Shown: positions 26,023 to 35,083, counted from the first letter of the stretch. The stretch: 64,000 bases of DNA from Bailinhaonella thermotolerans (GCF_003594875.1 NZ_QZEY01000002.1:1-64000), one strand, 5' to 3'. Notes: generated by a model not told the origin, from the letters alone. A program made the numbers and translations.

Positions 26023-27815
26023 GGCCACCGCGTGTCCAGGACGTCGAAGGCGTTGGGCAGCCCGAGCCGGTAGCGGAGGCGGTCGTCGCGCTTGGCCGCC
26101 TCGAACAGCGGCGAGCGGTGGAGCCGGTGGACCGGGCACCGCCCGGCGGTGGATCCGGCCGCGTCCAGCAGCGCGTTCACCGCCTGCCGCCCGCCCTGGC
26201 AGGCGCCCTCCATCGTGGTCACGTTGATGGGCGTGCGGACCCAGTCCCCGGCCAGGAACAGGTTCGGGATCGCGGTGCGGGACTCGGGGCGGTCCTTCCA
26301 GGAGCCGGGGTTCTGGATGAACAGCGGCTCGTCGTTGGCCACGCCGGGGGTGCCCGGGCCGGTGATGGCCGGGTCCAGGAACCACGAGTGCAGCATGGCG
26401 TCGGTGAGGACGGTCCGGCCGCCGTCGTTGAGGTGGGCCTTGATCTGCTCCCAGGCCTCCTCGGCGATCTCGGCGGGGGTGCAGTCGCGGGCCCTCTTGC
26501 GGTTGAAGTCCCCCGGCGTGAACCAGTCGGAGATGATCGTGGACAGGCAGTCGGCGACCGCGCCGTCGCCGTACGACCGAAGGTCCCGGGCCCAGAACTG
26601 GGCCTGGCTGATCGAGGTGATCGCCCAGCCGGAGTCCACGAAGTTGACGTGGCCGGGGGTGAGGGGGACCTCCTCGCGCAGGTAGAACATCAGGCCGTTC
26701 ATCCAGTCCTGGCGCAGGCGGGCGATGCCGGCCAGCGCCGGGTCGGCTTCCAGGACGGCCGGGGTCATCAGCCTGGCGGCGCGCTCGCAGGGCAGGGCGG
26801 CGACGTACCAGTCGGCCTCGATCCGCTGGGCCGCCCCGCGCCCGTCGCGGGCGGTGGCGCCGGTGATCCCGCCGCCGCCGACGGTGAGGCCGTCCACGGT
26901 CCAGCCGACCTGGAAGCGGACGCCCTGCCGGCCCAGGTGGGCGATCCAGGGGTCGAGCCACATCTCGCCGGTGGAGCCGGACAGGACGCGGTCCACCGAG
27001 CCGCCGGGCTCGTTGCCGATGCCCAGGATGCTCCAGGCGGTGGCCTCGCCGACCAGGGCGATGGAGTGGGTGCTGGCGTCCTTGGACTTGGTGGCGGCCA
27101 GGTTGCGGATCTGCCCGTCGGCCAGCAGCCTGTCGTACTCGGCCGAGAACCGGTCCGAGCGGATGAAGTCGGCCCAGGTGAGGTTCTCCCACTGGCCCAG
27201 CCGCCGCTCGTCGCAGCTCGTGAAGTACACCAGGACCTTCTGGGCGAAGAACGCGGCCTCGTGGAGCGGCAGCCGCAGCAGCGTCTGCACCCCGCTGGTG
27301 ATGGTGTTGACCAGCGTGCCCGGGGTGTAGATCGGCGGGTCCGGCGGCAGCGGGAACGGGAAGGGCGCCGTCAGGTCCGGGCGGCCCCGGCGGGACATCA
27401 GGTACGACGTGGCGCGGGTGAGGTTGCCCCAGCAGCCCTGCTCGTTCCCGGGGTACGGCGTGCGCCGCATCGTGTCGGTGAGGTCGAAGTAGAAGCCGGG
27501 GAAGAACCGGAACCCGTGCTCGCCCGGCAGTTCCGGGCGGCCGGCCCGGCCGCTGCCCGGGACCGGGACGCTGCGCGCCTTGCCGCCCAGCGCCTTGCGC
27601 TCGTACACCGTGACGTCGAACCCGCGCTCGGCCAGCTCGTGCGCCGCCGACAGGCCCGCGACGCCGCCGCCGAGCACGGCCACCCGCCGCCCGGCGGTCC
27701 TCGCCGCCGTCTTCCGGCCGGCCAGGGCCGGCGCCGTTCCCCCGAGGACGCCCGTGGACGCGGCCGCTCCGGCCGCCGCCATGCGCAGGACGTCCCTGCG
27801 CGTCCTCTCACCCAT
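26019..27815 (-). CDS. Tat-exported FAD-dependent amine oxidase/desaturase-like protein
   Basis: The 598-residue protein starts with a twin-arginine signal (MGERTRRDVLRMAAAGAAAS, cleavage near APALA) and continues with the FAD dinucleotide motif VAVLGGGVAGLSAAHELAERG. A C-terminal FAD site lies at NLFLAGDWVRTPINVTTMEG. This is the layout of flavin amine oxidases and phytoene-desaturase-like or hydroxysqualene-dehydroxylase-like enzymes; substrate unknown. Folding with flavin in the cytoplasm before Tat export fits the signal. It precedes the BVMO gene by a GTGA overlap and is divergent from a TetR gene with a palindromic operator. Confidence 0.8.
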   Translation of the reverse strand: MGERTRRDVLRMAAAGAAASTGVLGGTAPALAGRKTAARTAGRRVAVLGGGVAGLSAAHELAERGFDVTVYERKALGGKARSVPVPGSGRAGRPELPGEHGFRFFPGFYFDLTDTMRRTPYPGNEQGCWGNLTRATSYLMSRRGRPDLTAPFPFPLPPDPPIYTPGTLVNTITSGVQTLLRLPLHEAAFFAQKVLVYFTSCDERRLGQWENLTWADFIRSDRFSAEYDRLLADGQIRNLAATKSKDASTHSIALVGEATAWSILGIGNEPGGSVDRVLSGSTGEMWLDPWIAHLGRQGVRFQVGWTVDGLTVGGGGITGATARDGRGAAQRIEADWYVAALPCERAARLMTPAVLEADPALAGIARLRQDWMNGLMFYLREEVPLTPGHVNFVDSGWAITSISQAQFWARDLRSYGDGAVADCLSTIISDWFTPGDFNRKRARDCTPAEIAEEAWEQIKAHLNDGGRTVLTDAMLHSWFLDPAITGPGTPGVANDEPLFIQNPGSWKDRPESRTAIPNLFLAGDWVRTPINVTTMEGACQGGRQAVNALLDAAGSTAGRCPVHRLHRSPLFEAAKRDDRLRYRLGLPNAFDVLDTRWP

Positions 27816-27858
27816 CTCGCCTCCCAGACGTGAGTGTCTGCCGAGATTCGTAACACGT

Positions 27859-27877
27859 TATTGGCGGCCCGCCAATA
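27859..27877. promoter_or_regulatory. 19-bp palindromic operator between oxidase and tetR genes
   Basis: Perfect inverted repeat TATTGGCGG-C-CCGCCAATA. It lies midway between the divergent oxidase (start 27815) and TetR (start 27931) genes. On the minus strand its TTGGCG forms a -35 with TACGAA 17 nt downstream. Length and symmetry suit a TetR dimer; binding is inferred. Confidence 0.75.
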
Positions 27878-27930
27878 GCCGTTGGCGTACTGTCAGCAAG
27901 GGGTGCCCAGGCGGCGACGGGAGGAGAATC

Positions 27931-28584
27931 ATGGGTGTGGAACGGATGGATCCCGGCGACCGCCGGCGGCAGATCCTCGCGCGGGCCCGGACGTTGTTCC
28001 GCGAGCGCCCCTACAGCGAGGTGTCCACCACCGAGATCGCCGCGGCGGCCGGGGTCAGCCGGGCCCTGCTCAACCACTATTTCGGCACCAAGCGCGATCT
28101 CTACCTCGCCGCCGTCACCGAGATGCTGGCCGTGCCCCCGGTGCCCGTGCCGGAGTACGTCCCGGGGGCGAGCGTGCGCGAGCGGGCCTGCCAGAGCATC
28201 GAGGGCTGGCTCGAACTGCTCGAACGCAACCGGGAGACGTGGCTGGCGGCGGTCGGGGCCGACGGCATGGGGCGCGACCCGGAGCTGGAGGAGGTCGTGG
28301 ACGCCGCCCGCGACCGCGTGGTGGACCACATCGTGCAGGTCGTCGGCCTGGGGCCGTACGCCCGCGAGCACCCGGAGGTGCGCGCGCTGCTGCGGGGGTT
28401 CGGCGGGATGGCCGAGGCGGCCTCACGCGAATGGCTGGTCCGCGGCCGGCTCACCCGCCGCCAGGTCCACGTCTTCCTGGAGGAGACCCTGCTGCGCGTG
28501 CTGGCCGACATCCTCCCGCGCGTCATCGAGGACGACCACGAGATGGCCCCCTCCCCCGGCCTCCCCTGGCCCTCGCACACCTAG
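27931..28584 (+). CDS. TetR-family regulator
   Basis: The 217-residue protein has a TetR DNA-binding domain at about 8-60 (RRRQILARARTLFRERPYSE, TTEIAAAAGVSRALLNHYFGTKRDLYLAAV). The C-terminal ligand domain resembles fatty-acid or lipid-type TetRs only loosely. ATG 27931 follows GGGAGGAG. Divergent from the Tat oxidase-BVMO operon, it probably represses that operon and itself at the 19-bp palindrome 27859-27877. Confidence 0.87.
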   Translation: MGVERMDPGDRRRQILARARTLFRERPYSEVSTTEIAAAAGVSRALLNHYFGTKRDLYLAAVTEMLAVPPVPVPEYVPGASVRERACQSIEGWLELLERNRETWLAAVGADGMGRDPELEEVVDAARDRVVDHIVQVVGLGPYAREHPEVRALLRGFGGMAEAASREWLVRGRLTRRQVHVFLEETLLRVLADILPRVIEDDHEMAPSPGLPWPSHT

Positions 28585-28666
28585 CCCCGGCCGCGCCTCC
28601 GTGGCCCCGCCCCGGCCGCCGCGCCCCCGTGGCCGCGGCCGGGGCCCCCGCGCGCCCCGGTCCCGC

Positions 28667-30232
28667 TCACAGGGCGGGCTGGGGCAGCTCGCCGGGGAGG
28701 GCGGGGGTGGCGTCGAGGAGGGCCCGGGTGGCCGGGTGGGCGGCCGCGGACAGGTCGGTCAGGTCCTCGGCGACCAGGCCGTCCTGGAGCACCACCACCC
28801 GGTCGGCCACGCGCCGGGCCACCCGCAGGTCGTGGGTGACGAACACCAGGCTCGCGCCCTCCTCGCGCCGCAGGTCCGCCAGCAGGCGCAGGATGCGCTC
28901 CTGCACCAGCACGTCCAGCCCGCTCGTGGGCTCGTCGGCGAGCAGCGCGCGGGGGCCGCCGGCCAGGGCCCGGGCGAGCGCGACCCGCTGGCGCTCGCCG
29001 CCGGACAGGGTCGCCGGCCTGCGCCCGGCCATCGCCGGGTCCAGCCCGACCCGGGCCAGCAGCGACGGGTCCCCGCCCGCCTCCCCGATCACGCGCCGCA
29101 CGTCGTAGCGGGGGTCGAAGGAGGCCAGCGCGTCCTGGAACACCAGCCCCATCGCGCGCCGCGCCGCCCGCCGGTCCCGCTCGCGGCCGGCCCACACGTC
29201 GCGCCCGTCGAAGAGCACCCGCCCGGCCTCCGGCCGGTCCAGCGCCGCGAGCGCCCCGACCAGGGTGGACTTGCCGGACCCGCTGCGGCCCACGATCGCG
29301 ACGGCCTCGCCGGGGGCCACCGCCAGGTCCACGCCGTCCAGCGCCACCGTGGTCCGGCCGCGCCCGCGCAGCACCCGCCGCACCCCCTCGGCCGCCAGCG
29401 GCGCCCCGCCGGTCCCAGCGCCCGCCGCCGTACGGCCCGGCCCCGCCGTACGGCCCGGCCCCGCCGTACGGCCCGGCTCCGCAGGAGCGGCGGGGGCTCC
29501 GAGGGCGGCGGCCTCGACGAGGGCGCGGGTCAGCGGGTCGGCGGGGGCGGCGAGGACCTCGGCCGCCGGCCCGTGCTCGGCGACGCGGCCGTCGCGCAGC
29601 ACCGCCAGCTCGTCGGCCCAGCGCCCGGCCACCGCCAGGTCGTGGGTGATGAGCAGGACCGCCCGGCCGGACTCGGCGGCCTGGGCGCGCACCGCGTCCA
29701 GCACCTCGGCCTGGGTGACCGGGTCCAGCGCGGTGGTGATCTCGTCGGCCACCAGGACCCGCGGGTCGAGCACCGTGGCCAGCGCGAGCGCCACGCGCTG
29801 CGCCTGCCCGCCGGACAGCTCGAAGGGGTAGGCGTCCCACAGCCGCCCCGGGTCGGGCAGCCCGGCCCGCTCCAGCGCCGCCACCCCGAGCGCGCGCGCG
29901 TCGCCGCCCCCGTGGGCGGCCACGGTCTCGGCCAGGTGCCGCCCGATCGTCACGGTCGGGTTGAGGCTGGCGGCGGCCTCCTGGAACACGAACCCGATCT
30001 GGCGGCCGGGCCCGGGCCGGATCTCCCCCGACACGCGCACCCCGTCGCGCCGCAGCCCGGCGATCGCCCGCGCGGTCAGGCTCTTGCCGCTCCCGCTCGG
30101 GCCGGCCAGCGCCAGCACCCTCCCCGGCGCCAGCTCCAGGTCCAGCCCGTCGATCACGCGCCGCCCGCCGGCCTCGATCGCCAGCCCGCGCACCGACAGG
30201 CCGCCGCCCGCGGCCTCCCCCCTGCGGCTCAT
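28667..30232 (-). CDS. Fused dual-ATPase subunit of a peptide/nickel-type ABC importer (DppD-DppF fusion)
   Basis: One 521-residue chain carries two complete ATPase domains that are usually separate proteins. Domain 1 (about 10-240): Walker A GPSGSGKS, LSGGQAQRV, THDLAV. Domain 2 (about 280-510): Walker A GRSGSGKS, LSGGERQRV, LLADEPTSGLD, THDLRV. The linker is a Gly/Arg/Thr/Pro repeat encoded by 18-bp tandem units. Fused ATPases of this class are known in some bacteria. It is the last gene of the importer operon (binding protein-permease-permease-ATPase). The C-terminal Cys-rich Fe-S/oligopeptide domain typical of DppD/F is much reduced in both halves. Confidence 0.88.
   Translation of the reverse strand: MSRRGEAAGGGLSVRGLAIEAGGRRVIDGLDLELAPGRVLALAGPSGSGKSLTARAIAGLRRDGVRVSGEIRPGPGRQIGFVFQEAAASLNPTVTIGRHLAETVAAHGGGDARALGVAALERAGLPDPGRLWDAYPFELSGGQAQRVALALATVLDPRVLVADEITTALDPVTQAEVLDAVRAQAAESGRAVLLITHDLAVAGRWADELAVLRDGRVAEHGPAAEVLAAPADPLTRALVEAAALGAPAAPAEPGRTAGPGRTAGPGRTAAGAGTGGAPLAAEGVRRVLRGRGRTTVALDGVDLAVAPGEAVAIVGRSGSGKSTLVGALAALDRPEAGRVLFDGRDVWAGRERDRRAARRAMGLVFQDALASFDPRYDVRRVIGEAGGDPSLLARVGLDPAMAGRRPATLSGGERQRVALARALAGGPRALLADEPTSGLDVLVQERILRLLADLRREEGASLVFVTHDLRVARRVADRVVVLQDGLVAEDLTDLSAAAHPATRALLDATPALPGELPQPAL
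29428..29471. repeat. 18-bp tandem repeat in the ATPase linker
   Basis: CCGTACGG recurs at 29428, 29446 and 29464, exactly 18 bp apart, within near-identical units that encode repeated GRTAGP on the minus strand. It is an in-frame expansion built on the window-wide CCGTACGG palindrome. Confidence 0.85.
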
Positions 30233-30269
30233 CGCCCGGCTCCCCTCGCTCCGCGCCGCCCCGCCCGCC

Positions 30270-31124
30270 TCACCAGGCCCGCCCGTCGGCGGGCGCCACG
30301 GCGTTGGCCAGGACGTTGACGGCGATGATGACGATCACGATCGCGGCGGCCGGGTAGGCGACGGTGTACCACTCGCCGGTGAGCAGGTGCGCCTTGGTCT
30401 CGGTGAGCAGGTTGCCCCAGCTCGGCCGGTTGGGCGGGATGCCCAGGCCCAGGAAGCTCAGCGTGGACTCGGTCAGTACGGCGTGCCCGACCTCGAACGC
30501 GGCGATCGAGGCCACCGGCGGCAGCGCCCCCGGCAGCAGATGGCGCCGGAACACCTGGGCGCCGCTGAGCCCCAGGCCGTACGCGGCGCGGATGTACAGG
30601 CGCTCGCGCTGGCTGCGCAGCTCGGCCCGGGCGATCAGGGCCACCGGCATCCAGCTCGTGACCGCCACGGCCACGATCACCGTGGCGAGCGATGGCCCGG
30701 CCACGGCGGCCAGCGCCAGCGTCACGATCAGCATCGGCAGCGACAGCAGCATGTCGGCGGCCCGCGCGATCAGCGAGTCCAGCCAGCGCGGCCCGGCGGC
30801 GGCCGCCGCGCCCAGCAGCGTGCCGAGCACCACGGTCATCGCGGCGGCGGCCAGCCCCACCAGCAGCGAGGTGCGCCCGCCGTACAGCAGCCCGGCCAGC
30901 AGGTCCCGCCCGAGCAGGTCGGTGCCCAGCGGGTGCCCGGGCGAGCCGGGCGGCAGCGCCGTGGCCGCCGTGTCGGTGGCGATCGGGTCGTACGGCGTGA
31001 GCAGCGGCGCCGCCACGGCCGCCAGCCCCATCACCGCGAGCACGAGCGCCGCGGCGGCGATGGCGGGACGGCGCGGCGCCAGCCGTACGGCCAGGAGGCC
31101 GCGCGGGCGGACGGCTTCAGCCAC
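30270..31124 (-). CDS. ABC importer permease (DppC/NikC type)
   Basis: The 284-residue inner-membrane protein has about six transmembrane helices, the family N-terminal motif LTPYDPIATD followed by HPLGTDLLGRDLLAGLLYGGRTSL, and the EAA loop region (EVGHAVLTESTLSFLGLGIPP). GTG 31124 is chosen because CAGGAG lies five nt upstream; it overlaps the preceding permease gene by 8 nt. Confidence 0.9.
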   Translation of the reverse strand: MAEAVRPRGLLAVRLAPRRPAIAAAALVLAVMGLAAVAAPLLTPYDPIATDTAATALPPGSPGHPLGTDLLGRDLLAGLLYGGRTSLLVGLAAAAMTVVLGTLLGAAAAAGPRWLDSLIARAADMLLSLPMLIVTLALAAVAGPSLATVIVAVAVTSWMPVALIARAELRSQRERLYIRAAYGLGLSGAQVFRRHLLPGALPPVASIAAFEVGHAVLTESTLSFLGLGIPPNRPSWGNLLTETKAHLLTGEWYTVAYPAAAIVIVIIAVNVLANAVAPADGRAW

Positions 31125-32091
31125 GGGGACTCCTGCGGATCCGGGGGTCGAGGCGGGCGACGGCCAGCTCGCCCAGGAGGTTGGCCAGCACAACGACCAC
31201 GCCGGTCACGAGCACGACCGCGACCAGGACGGGGTAGTCGTGGGAGCGGGCGGCCTCGATGGCCTGCCGGCCGACGCCGGGCCAGGAGAAGATCACCTCG
31301 GTGGCGTAGGCGCCCGCGATGAGCCCGCCGACGCCCACGCCCAGGCGGGCGGTGAACGGCACCAGGCCGGGCCGCAGCAGGTGGCGCGTGGTCACGGTCC
31401 AGCGGGACAGGCCGCGCACGCGGGCGTTCTCCACGTGCGGGGCGTCCCGCAGCCGGCCCACGCCGGACTGGATCAGCCGGACGTACGTGCCGAAGTGGTG
31501 CCCGAAGGTCAGCGCCAGCGCCGGCAGCGCCAGGTACGTCAGGACGACGCCGGGCGTGAGCGGCTCGCCGGGGCGGCCCAGCCCGCCGGAGGGCAGGACC
31601 CGCCACACGGCGGCGAACAGGTAGAGCAGCAGCAGGGCGCTGACGAAGCCGGGCATGCCCCCGAGGACGAACATCGCCGTCTCGATGCCCCGCCGCAGCC
31701 AGGCCCGCCGCGTGAGCGCCGCCACCAGGCCCACCGCGACCGCCCCGAGCACGCTCAGCACGGTGGCCGCCCCGGTGAGCAGCAGCGTCCACGGCACCGT
31801 GTCGGCCAGCGTCTCGCTGACCGGGCGGCCGGTGAGGTAGGAGACGCCGAAGTCGCCGCGCAGCGCGTCCCCGGCCCAGCGGGCGTACCGCGCGGGCAGG
31901 GGGTCGTCCAGGCCCATCTCGGCGCGCAGCGCGGCGACCGCGGCGGCCGGGACCGGGCGGCCGCCGTTGCGGGCCTCCAGGATCTCGGCCGCCGGGTCGC
32001 CCGGCGCCAGGCTCACCAGGCCGAAGCACAGGACCGACAGGGCGGCGACGACCAGCAGCGACGTCGCCGCCCTGACCGCGAGGAACCTCAC
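31117..32091 (-). CDS. ABC importer permease (DppB/NikB type)
   Basis: The 324-residue membrane protein shows the family opening (LVSLAPGDPA), about six helices and the EAA loop (HVENARVRGLSRWTVTTRHLLRP, then VIFSWPGVG). GTG 32091 has GAGG five nt upstream. It follows the binding protein by 31 nt. Confidence 0.9.
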   Translation of the reverse strand: MRFLAVRAATSLLVVAALSVLCFGLVSLAPGDPAAEILEARNGGRPVPAAAVAALRAEMGLDDPLPARYARWAGDALRGDFGVSYLTGRPVSETLADTVPWTLLLTGAATVLSVLGAVAVGLVAALTRRAWLRRGIETAMFVLGGMPGFVSALLLLYLFAAVWRVLPSGGLGRPGEPLTPGVVLTYLALPALALTFGHHFGTYVRLIQSGVGRLRDAPHVENARVRGLSRWTVTTRHLLRPGLVPFTARLGVGVGGLIAGAYATEVIFSWPGVGRQAIEAARSHDYPVLVAVVLVTGVVVVLANLLGELAVARLDPRIRRSPRG

Positions 32092-32122
32092 GACGGCCTC
32101 GCGGCGCTCAGCGGGCCGGTGG

Positions 32123-33718
32123 TCACGAGGCGTTCCGGCGCCACTTCTCGGCGTTCCAGAAGAAGCCGTACCCGTGGTGGCCGAGCGTGCGCCGCTGCGG
32201 GCCGGTCATGTCGGCCGGGACCACGTTGAGGGTCTGCAGGTAGGCGATCCACACGAACGGCGGGTCGTCGGCCAGCGCCTTCTGGAACCGCTCGTAGGCC
32301 GCGCGCCGCTTGCCCTCGTCCATGGTGGAGCGGGCCTCCTCCAGGGCCTTGTCCACCTCGGGGTTGGCGTACTCCCCGAAGTTGGACCCGCCCTTGCTCA
32401 GCGCCTCGGAGGAGTGGAACGGCCCGTAGACCGAGGAGTCCGGGTCGTACGGCGTGCCCCAGCCGACCACGAACGACTGCTGCCCGGCCCAGTTCTTGCG
32501 GACCTGGTCGCGCGGCCTGGGCATCGGCACCACGTCGAAGCCCTGCGCCTTGAGCTGGGTGGCGGCCACGTTGAGGATGGCCACGCGCAGCGACTCCTCG
32601 GCGAAGGTGCTCAGCTCGAACCGGACCGGCTTGCCGTCCTTGGCCCAGATCCCGTTCGCGTCCTTCGCGTAGCCGGCCTCGGTCATCAGCGAGGTCACCT
32701 TGGCCGGGTCGAAGGTGTACGGCGTGGCGGCGGCGTAGGGGCTCTCGTCGAGGGGGCCCGAGGCGGGCTTGCCGTACCCCAGGACGACGCTCTTGACGAT
32801 GGCGTCGCGGTCCACGGCGTGGTTGAGCGCCTGGCGCAGCTTCTTGTCGCCGAAGACGGGGAACTTGAAGTTGAGCATGAGGGCCCGGTAGTCGGCGGTC
32901 GGGTAGACCTCGGTGCGCAGGTTCGCCAGGCCCTTGACCTTGGCGGCCTGCTGCGGGGCGATGTTGGCGCCGTCCACCTCGCCGCCGGTGAGCTGCACGA
33001 GCCGGGCGGTGTCGTCCGGGACGTACTTGATGACGATCTTGCCGAGGCCGGGCCGGCCCTCGTAGTAGCCGTCGAAGGCGGCCAGCTCGGCGTACTGCCC
33101 GTGCTTCCAGGTGACCAGCTTGAACGGGCCCGCGCCCACCGGGGCCCGGCCGTAGGCCGGGTCGGTGACCTTCTTGCCTTCCAGCAGGTGCCGGGGCAGC
33201 AGGCCGACCGACAGCGAGTGCAGCATCGGCGCGAACGGGCGGTCCAGCGTGAGCTTGACCGTCGTCTCGTCCGGGGTCTCCACGCCCGTGACGGTGCGGA
33301 AGTTGCGCGACAGCGGCGCGTCGGTGCCGGCGTCACGCACGGTCTCGATCGTGAACTTGGCGTCGGCCGAGGTCAGCGGCTTGCCGTCGTGCCAGGTCAG
33401 GCCCTTGCGCAGGGTGAAGGTGTAGGACTTGCCGTCCTCGGAGACCCGCCAGGACTCGGCCAGGCCCGGCACCACCTTGTTGTCGGCGTCGTGCCGGGTC
33501 AGGCCGCGGAAGACGAGCTCGGTCACCGGGTCGGTGTGCTCGTCCTGCAGGACCGGGTTGAGCGTCTCGGGCTCGTCCCCGATGGCGTAGGTGAACGACC
33601 CGGACGCGGCGCCTGCGCCGCCCGCCTGGGCGGGCCGCCCGCCCGGGGCCGCCTGGCCGCACCCGGCGGCCAGCAGGGCGGTGGCCACGGCGCCGATCAC
33701 GAGCTTGGGTATCCGCAT
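32123..33718 (-). CDS. Solute-binding lipoprotein of the ABC importer (family 5)
   Basis: The 531-residue protein has a lipoprotein signal (LLAAGC at about residues 15-20) and the SBP family 5 fold of dipeptide, oligopeptide and nickel binders: EPETLNPVLQDEHTDPV, GLTWHDGKPLTSADAKFTIE, APVGAGPFKL, LRQALNHAVDRDAIV. Close to NikA-like members by overall pattern, but no metal-binding residues can be assigned, so peptide and metal-chelate uptake both remain possible. First gene of the operon; an inverted repeat lies just upstream of its ribosome site. Confidence 0.88.
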   Translation of the reverse strand: MRIPKLVIGAVATALLAAGCGQAAPGGRPAQAGGAGAASGSFTYAIGDEPETLNPVLQDEHTDPVTELVFRGLTRHDADNKVVPGLAESWRVSEDGKSYTFTLRKGLTWHDGKPLTSADAKFTIETVRDAGTDAPLSRNFRTVTGVETPDETTVKLTLDRPFAPMLHSLSVGLLPRHLLEGKKVTDPAYGRAPVGAGPFKLVTWKHGQYAELAAFDGYYEGRPGLGKIVIKYVPDDTARLVQLTGGEVDGANIAPQQAAKVKGLANLRTEVYPTADYRALMLNFKFPVFGDKKLRQALNHAVDRDAIVKSVVLGYGKPASGPLDESPYAAATPYTFDPAKVTSLMTEAGYAKDANGIWAKDGKPVRFELSTFAEESLRVAILNVAATQLKAQGFDVVPMPRPRDQVRKNWAGQQSFVVGWGTPYDPDSSVYGPFHSSEALSKGGSNFGEYANPEVDKALEEARSTMDEGKRRAAYERFQKALADDPPFVWIAYLQTLNVVPADMTGPQRRTLGHHGYGFFWNAEKWRRNAS

Positions 33719-33729
33719 GCTGCTCCTTG

Positions 33730-33746
33730 TTGCAACTCTTTCGCAA
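33730..33746. promoter_or_regulatory. Inverted repeat before the importer operon
   Basis: TTGCAA-N5-TCGCAA, 12-28 nt upstream of the binding-protein start. The dyad (TTGCRA/TYGCAA) is AT-rich against its surroundings and well placed to be an operator. Cognate regulator unknown. Confidence 0.5.
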
Positions 33747-33778
33747 TAAGAGCGTACAGGCAGGTCCCGGACACATGT

Positions 33779-33813
33779 GATCGCCCCCGGCCCTGCGGGG
33801 CACGGGGGCGATC
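33779..33813 (-). terminator. mltG operon terminator
   Basis: Perfect 11-bp stem (GATCGCCCCCG / CGGGGGCGATC) with a 13-nt loop, 14 nt beyond the mltG stop. It isolates alaS-ruvX-mltG from the accessory block downstream. Confidence 0.8.
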
Positions 33814-33826
33814 GGCGCTCCGGCGG

Positions 33827-35083
33827 TCAGCCGCCCGGGGTGCCCCGGGTGTTGCGGTTGAGCTCCTGGATGTTGCGCTGGTGCTGGTTCCAGTCGTGGG
33901 TGAACTTGGTGATCCCGCGCTGGGGGTCCGTCGTCACGAAGTACAGCCAGTTGCCCGCCGCCGGGTTCAGCGCCGCCTTCAGCGCGTCCTCCCCCGGATT
34001 CGTGATCGCGCCCGGCGGCAGCCCCTTGTACTTGTAGGTGTTGTACGGCGAGTCCACCTGGGTGTCGCTGTGCGACGCGCGGATGCCGTACTTGCCCGTG
34101 GCGTACATGACGGTGCTGTCCATCTCCAGCTTCTGCGGCGGCGTGGTCCGCGCGAGCCGGTTGTAGATCACCCGGGCGATCTTGCCCATGTCCTCCTTGC
34201 GGCCCGCCTCGGCCTGCACGATGCTCGCCACCACGACCACCTGCTCGGGCTTCAGCTTCACCCGCTTGGCCCCCTCGACCAGGTCGAGGTTCTCCGCCGC
34301 CTGGTCGAACCGCTTGACCATGTCCCGCAGGATGTCCTTGGGGGTCTCCTTGGGCTCGATCTCGTAGGTGTCGGGGAAGGCGTACCCCTCCAGCCGCCTG
34401 GCGTACGACGGCAGCCCCAGCCCCGCCCGCGACTGGGCGGCCCGCTTGAACTCCTCCTCGGGCTTGCCGGTCTGCTCGGCCAGGATCTTCACGACCTGGG
34501 CCAGGCGCTTGCCCTCGGGGATGGTCACCATGATGCGCTGGCGCAGCTTGGGATCGAGCGCCTTGACCGCCTCGGCCGCCGCCATGCGCTTGCGCAGCTT
34601 GTACTCACCCGGCTGCAGCGCCGAGCCCATGCTGGCCTGGTCCACCGCGCGCGTGAACGCCCGCACACTCGCCACCACGTCCTGCTTGACCAGGTTCTGC
34701 CCGATCTGGGTGGCGTTCTCCTTGGGCTTGATCGTGAACGCGACCTCACCCGTGCCCGCGCCCTCGTAGTCCGGCGGCACCACGTAGGTCGTCAGGAACT
34801 TGTACCCGCCGTACCCGGCGCCGCCGAGGATGGCCAGCAGCACCACGATCGCGATGAACGGCGCGATCCCGCCGCGTTTGCGCCGCCGCCGCCGGCCCCG
34901 CCGCCCGTTCCGGCCGCCGTTGCCGCCACCGCGGCCGTTCCCGCCGTTGCGGGGCGGGTCGTACGGCTCGCGCGCGTCGCCGCGCGGGCCGCGGCCGCGG
35001 GACCGGCCCGACCGCCCCCGCGATCTGCGCGCGGGCGGCTCGTCGTCCTCATCCCGCAGGAACCCGAGACCCATGTCGCTCAT
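33827..35083 (-). CDS. mltG: Endolytic murein transglycosylase
   Basis: Membrane-bound enzyme that cuts nascent glycan strands. The 418-residue protein has a long disordered Arg/Gly-rich cytoplasmic N-terminus (1-75), one transmembrane helix (about 76-98) and the extracellular YceG domain with the catalytic-Glu motif ASIVQAEAG, YNRL, DSTVMYA and the C-terminal NPAAGNWLYFV. It overlaps ruvX by ATGA. The basic tail is typical for actinobacterial MltG but unusually rich in GGN/GR repeats. Confidence 0.93.
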   Translation of the reverse strand: MSDMGLGFLRDEDDEPPARRSRGRSGRSRGRGPRGDAREPYDPPRNGGNGRGGGNGGRNGRRGRRRRRKRGGIAPFIAIVVLLAILGGAGYGGYKFLTTYVVPPDYEGAGTGEVAFTIKPKENATQIGQNLVKQDVVASVRAFTRAVDQASMGSALQPGEYKLRKRMAAAEAVKALDPKLRQRIMVTIPEGKRLAQVVKILAEQTGKPEEEFKRAAQSRAGLGLPSYARRLEGYAFPDTYEIEPKETPKDILRDMVKRFDQAAENLDLVEGAKRVKLKPEQVVVVASIVQAEAGRKEDMGKIARVIYNRLARTTPPQKLEMDSTVMYATGKYGIRASHSDTQVDSPYNTYKYKGLPPGAITNPGEDALKAALNPAAGNWLYFVTTDPQRGITKFTHDWNQHQRNIQELNRNTRGTPGG

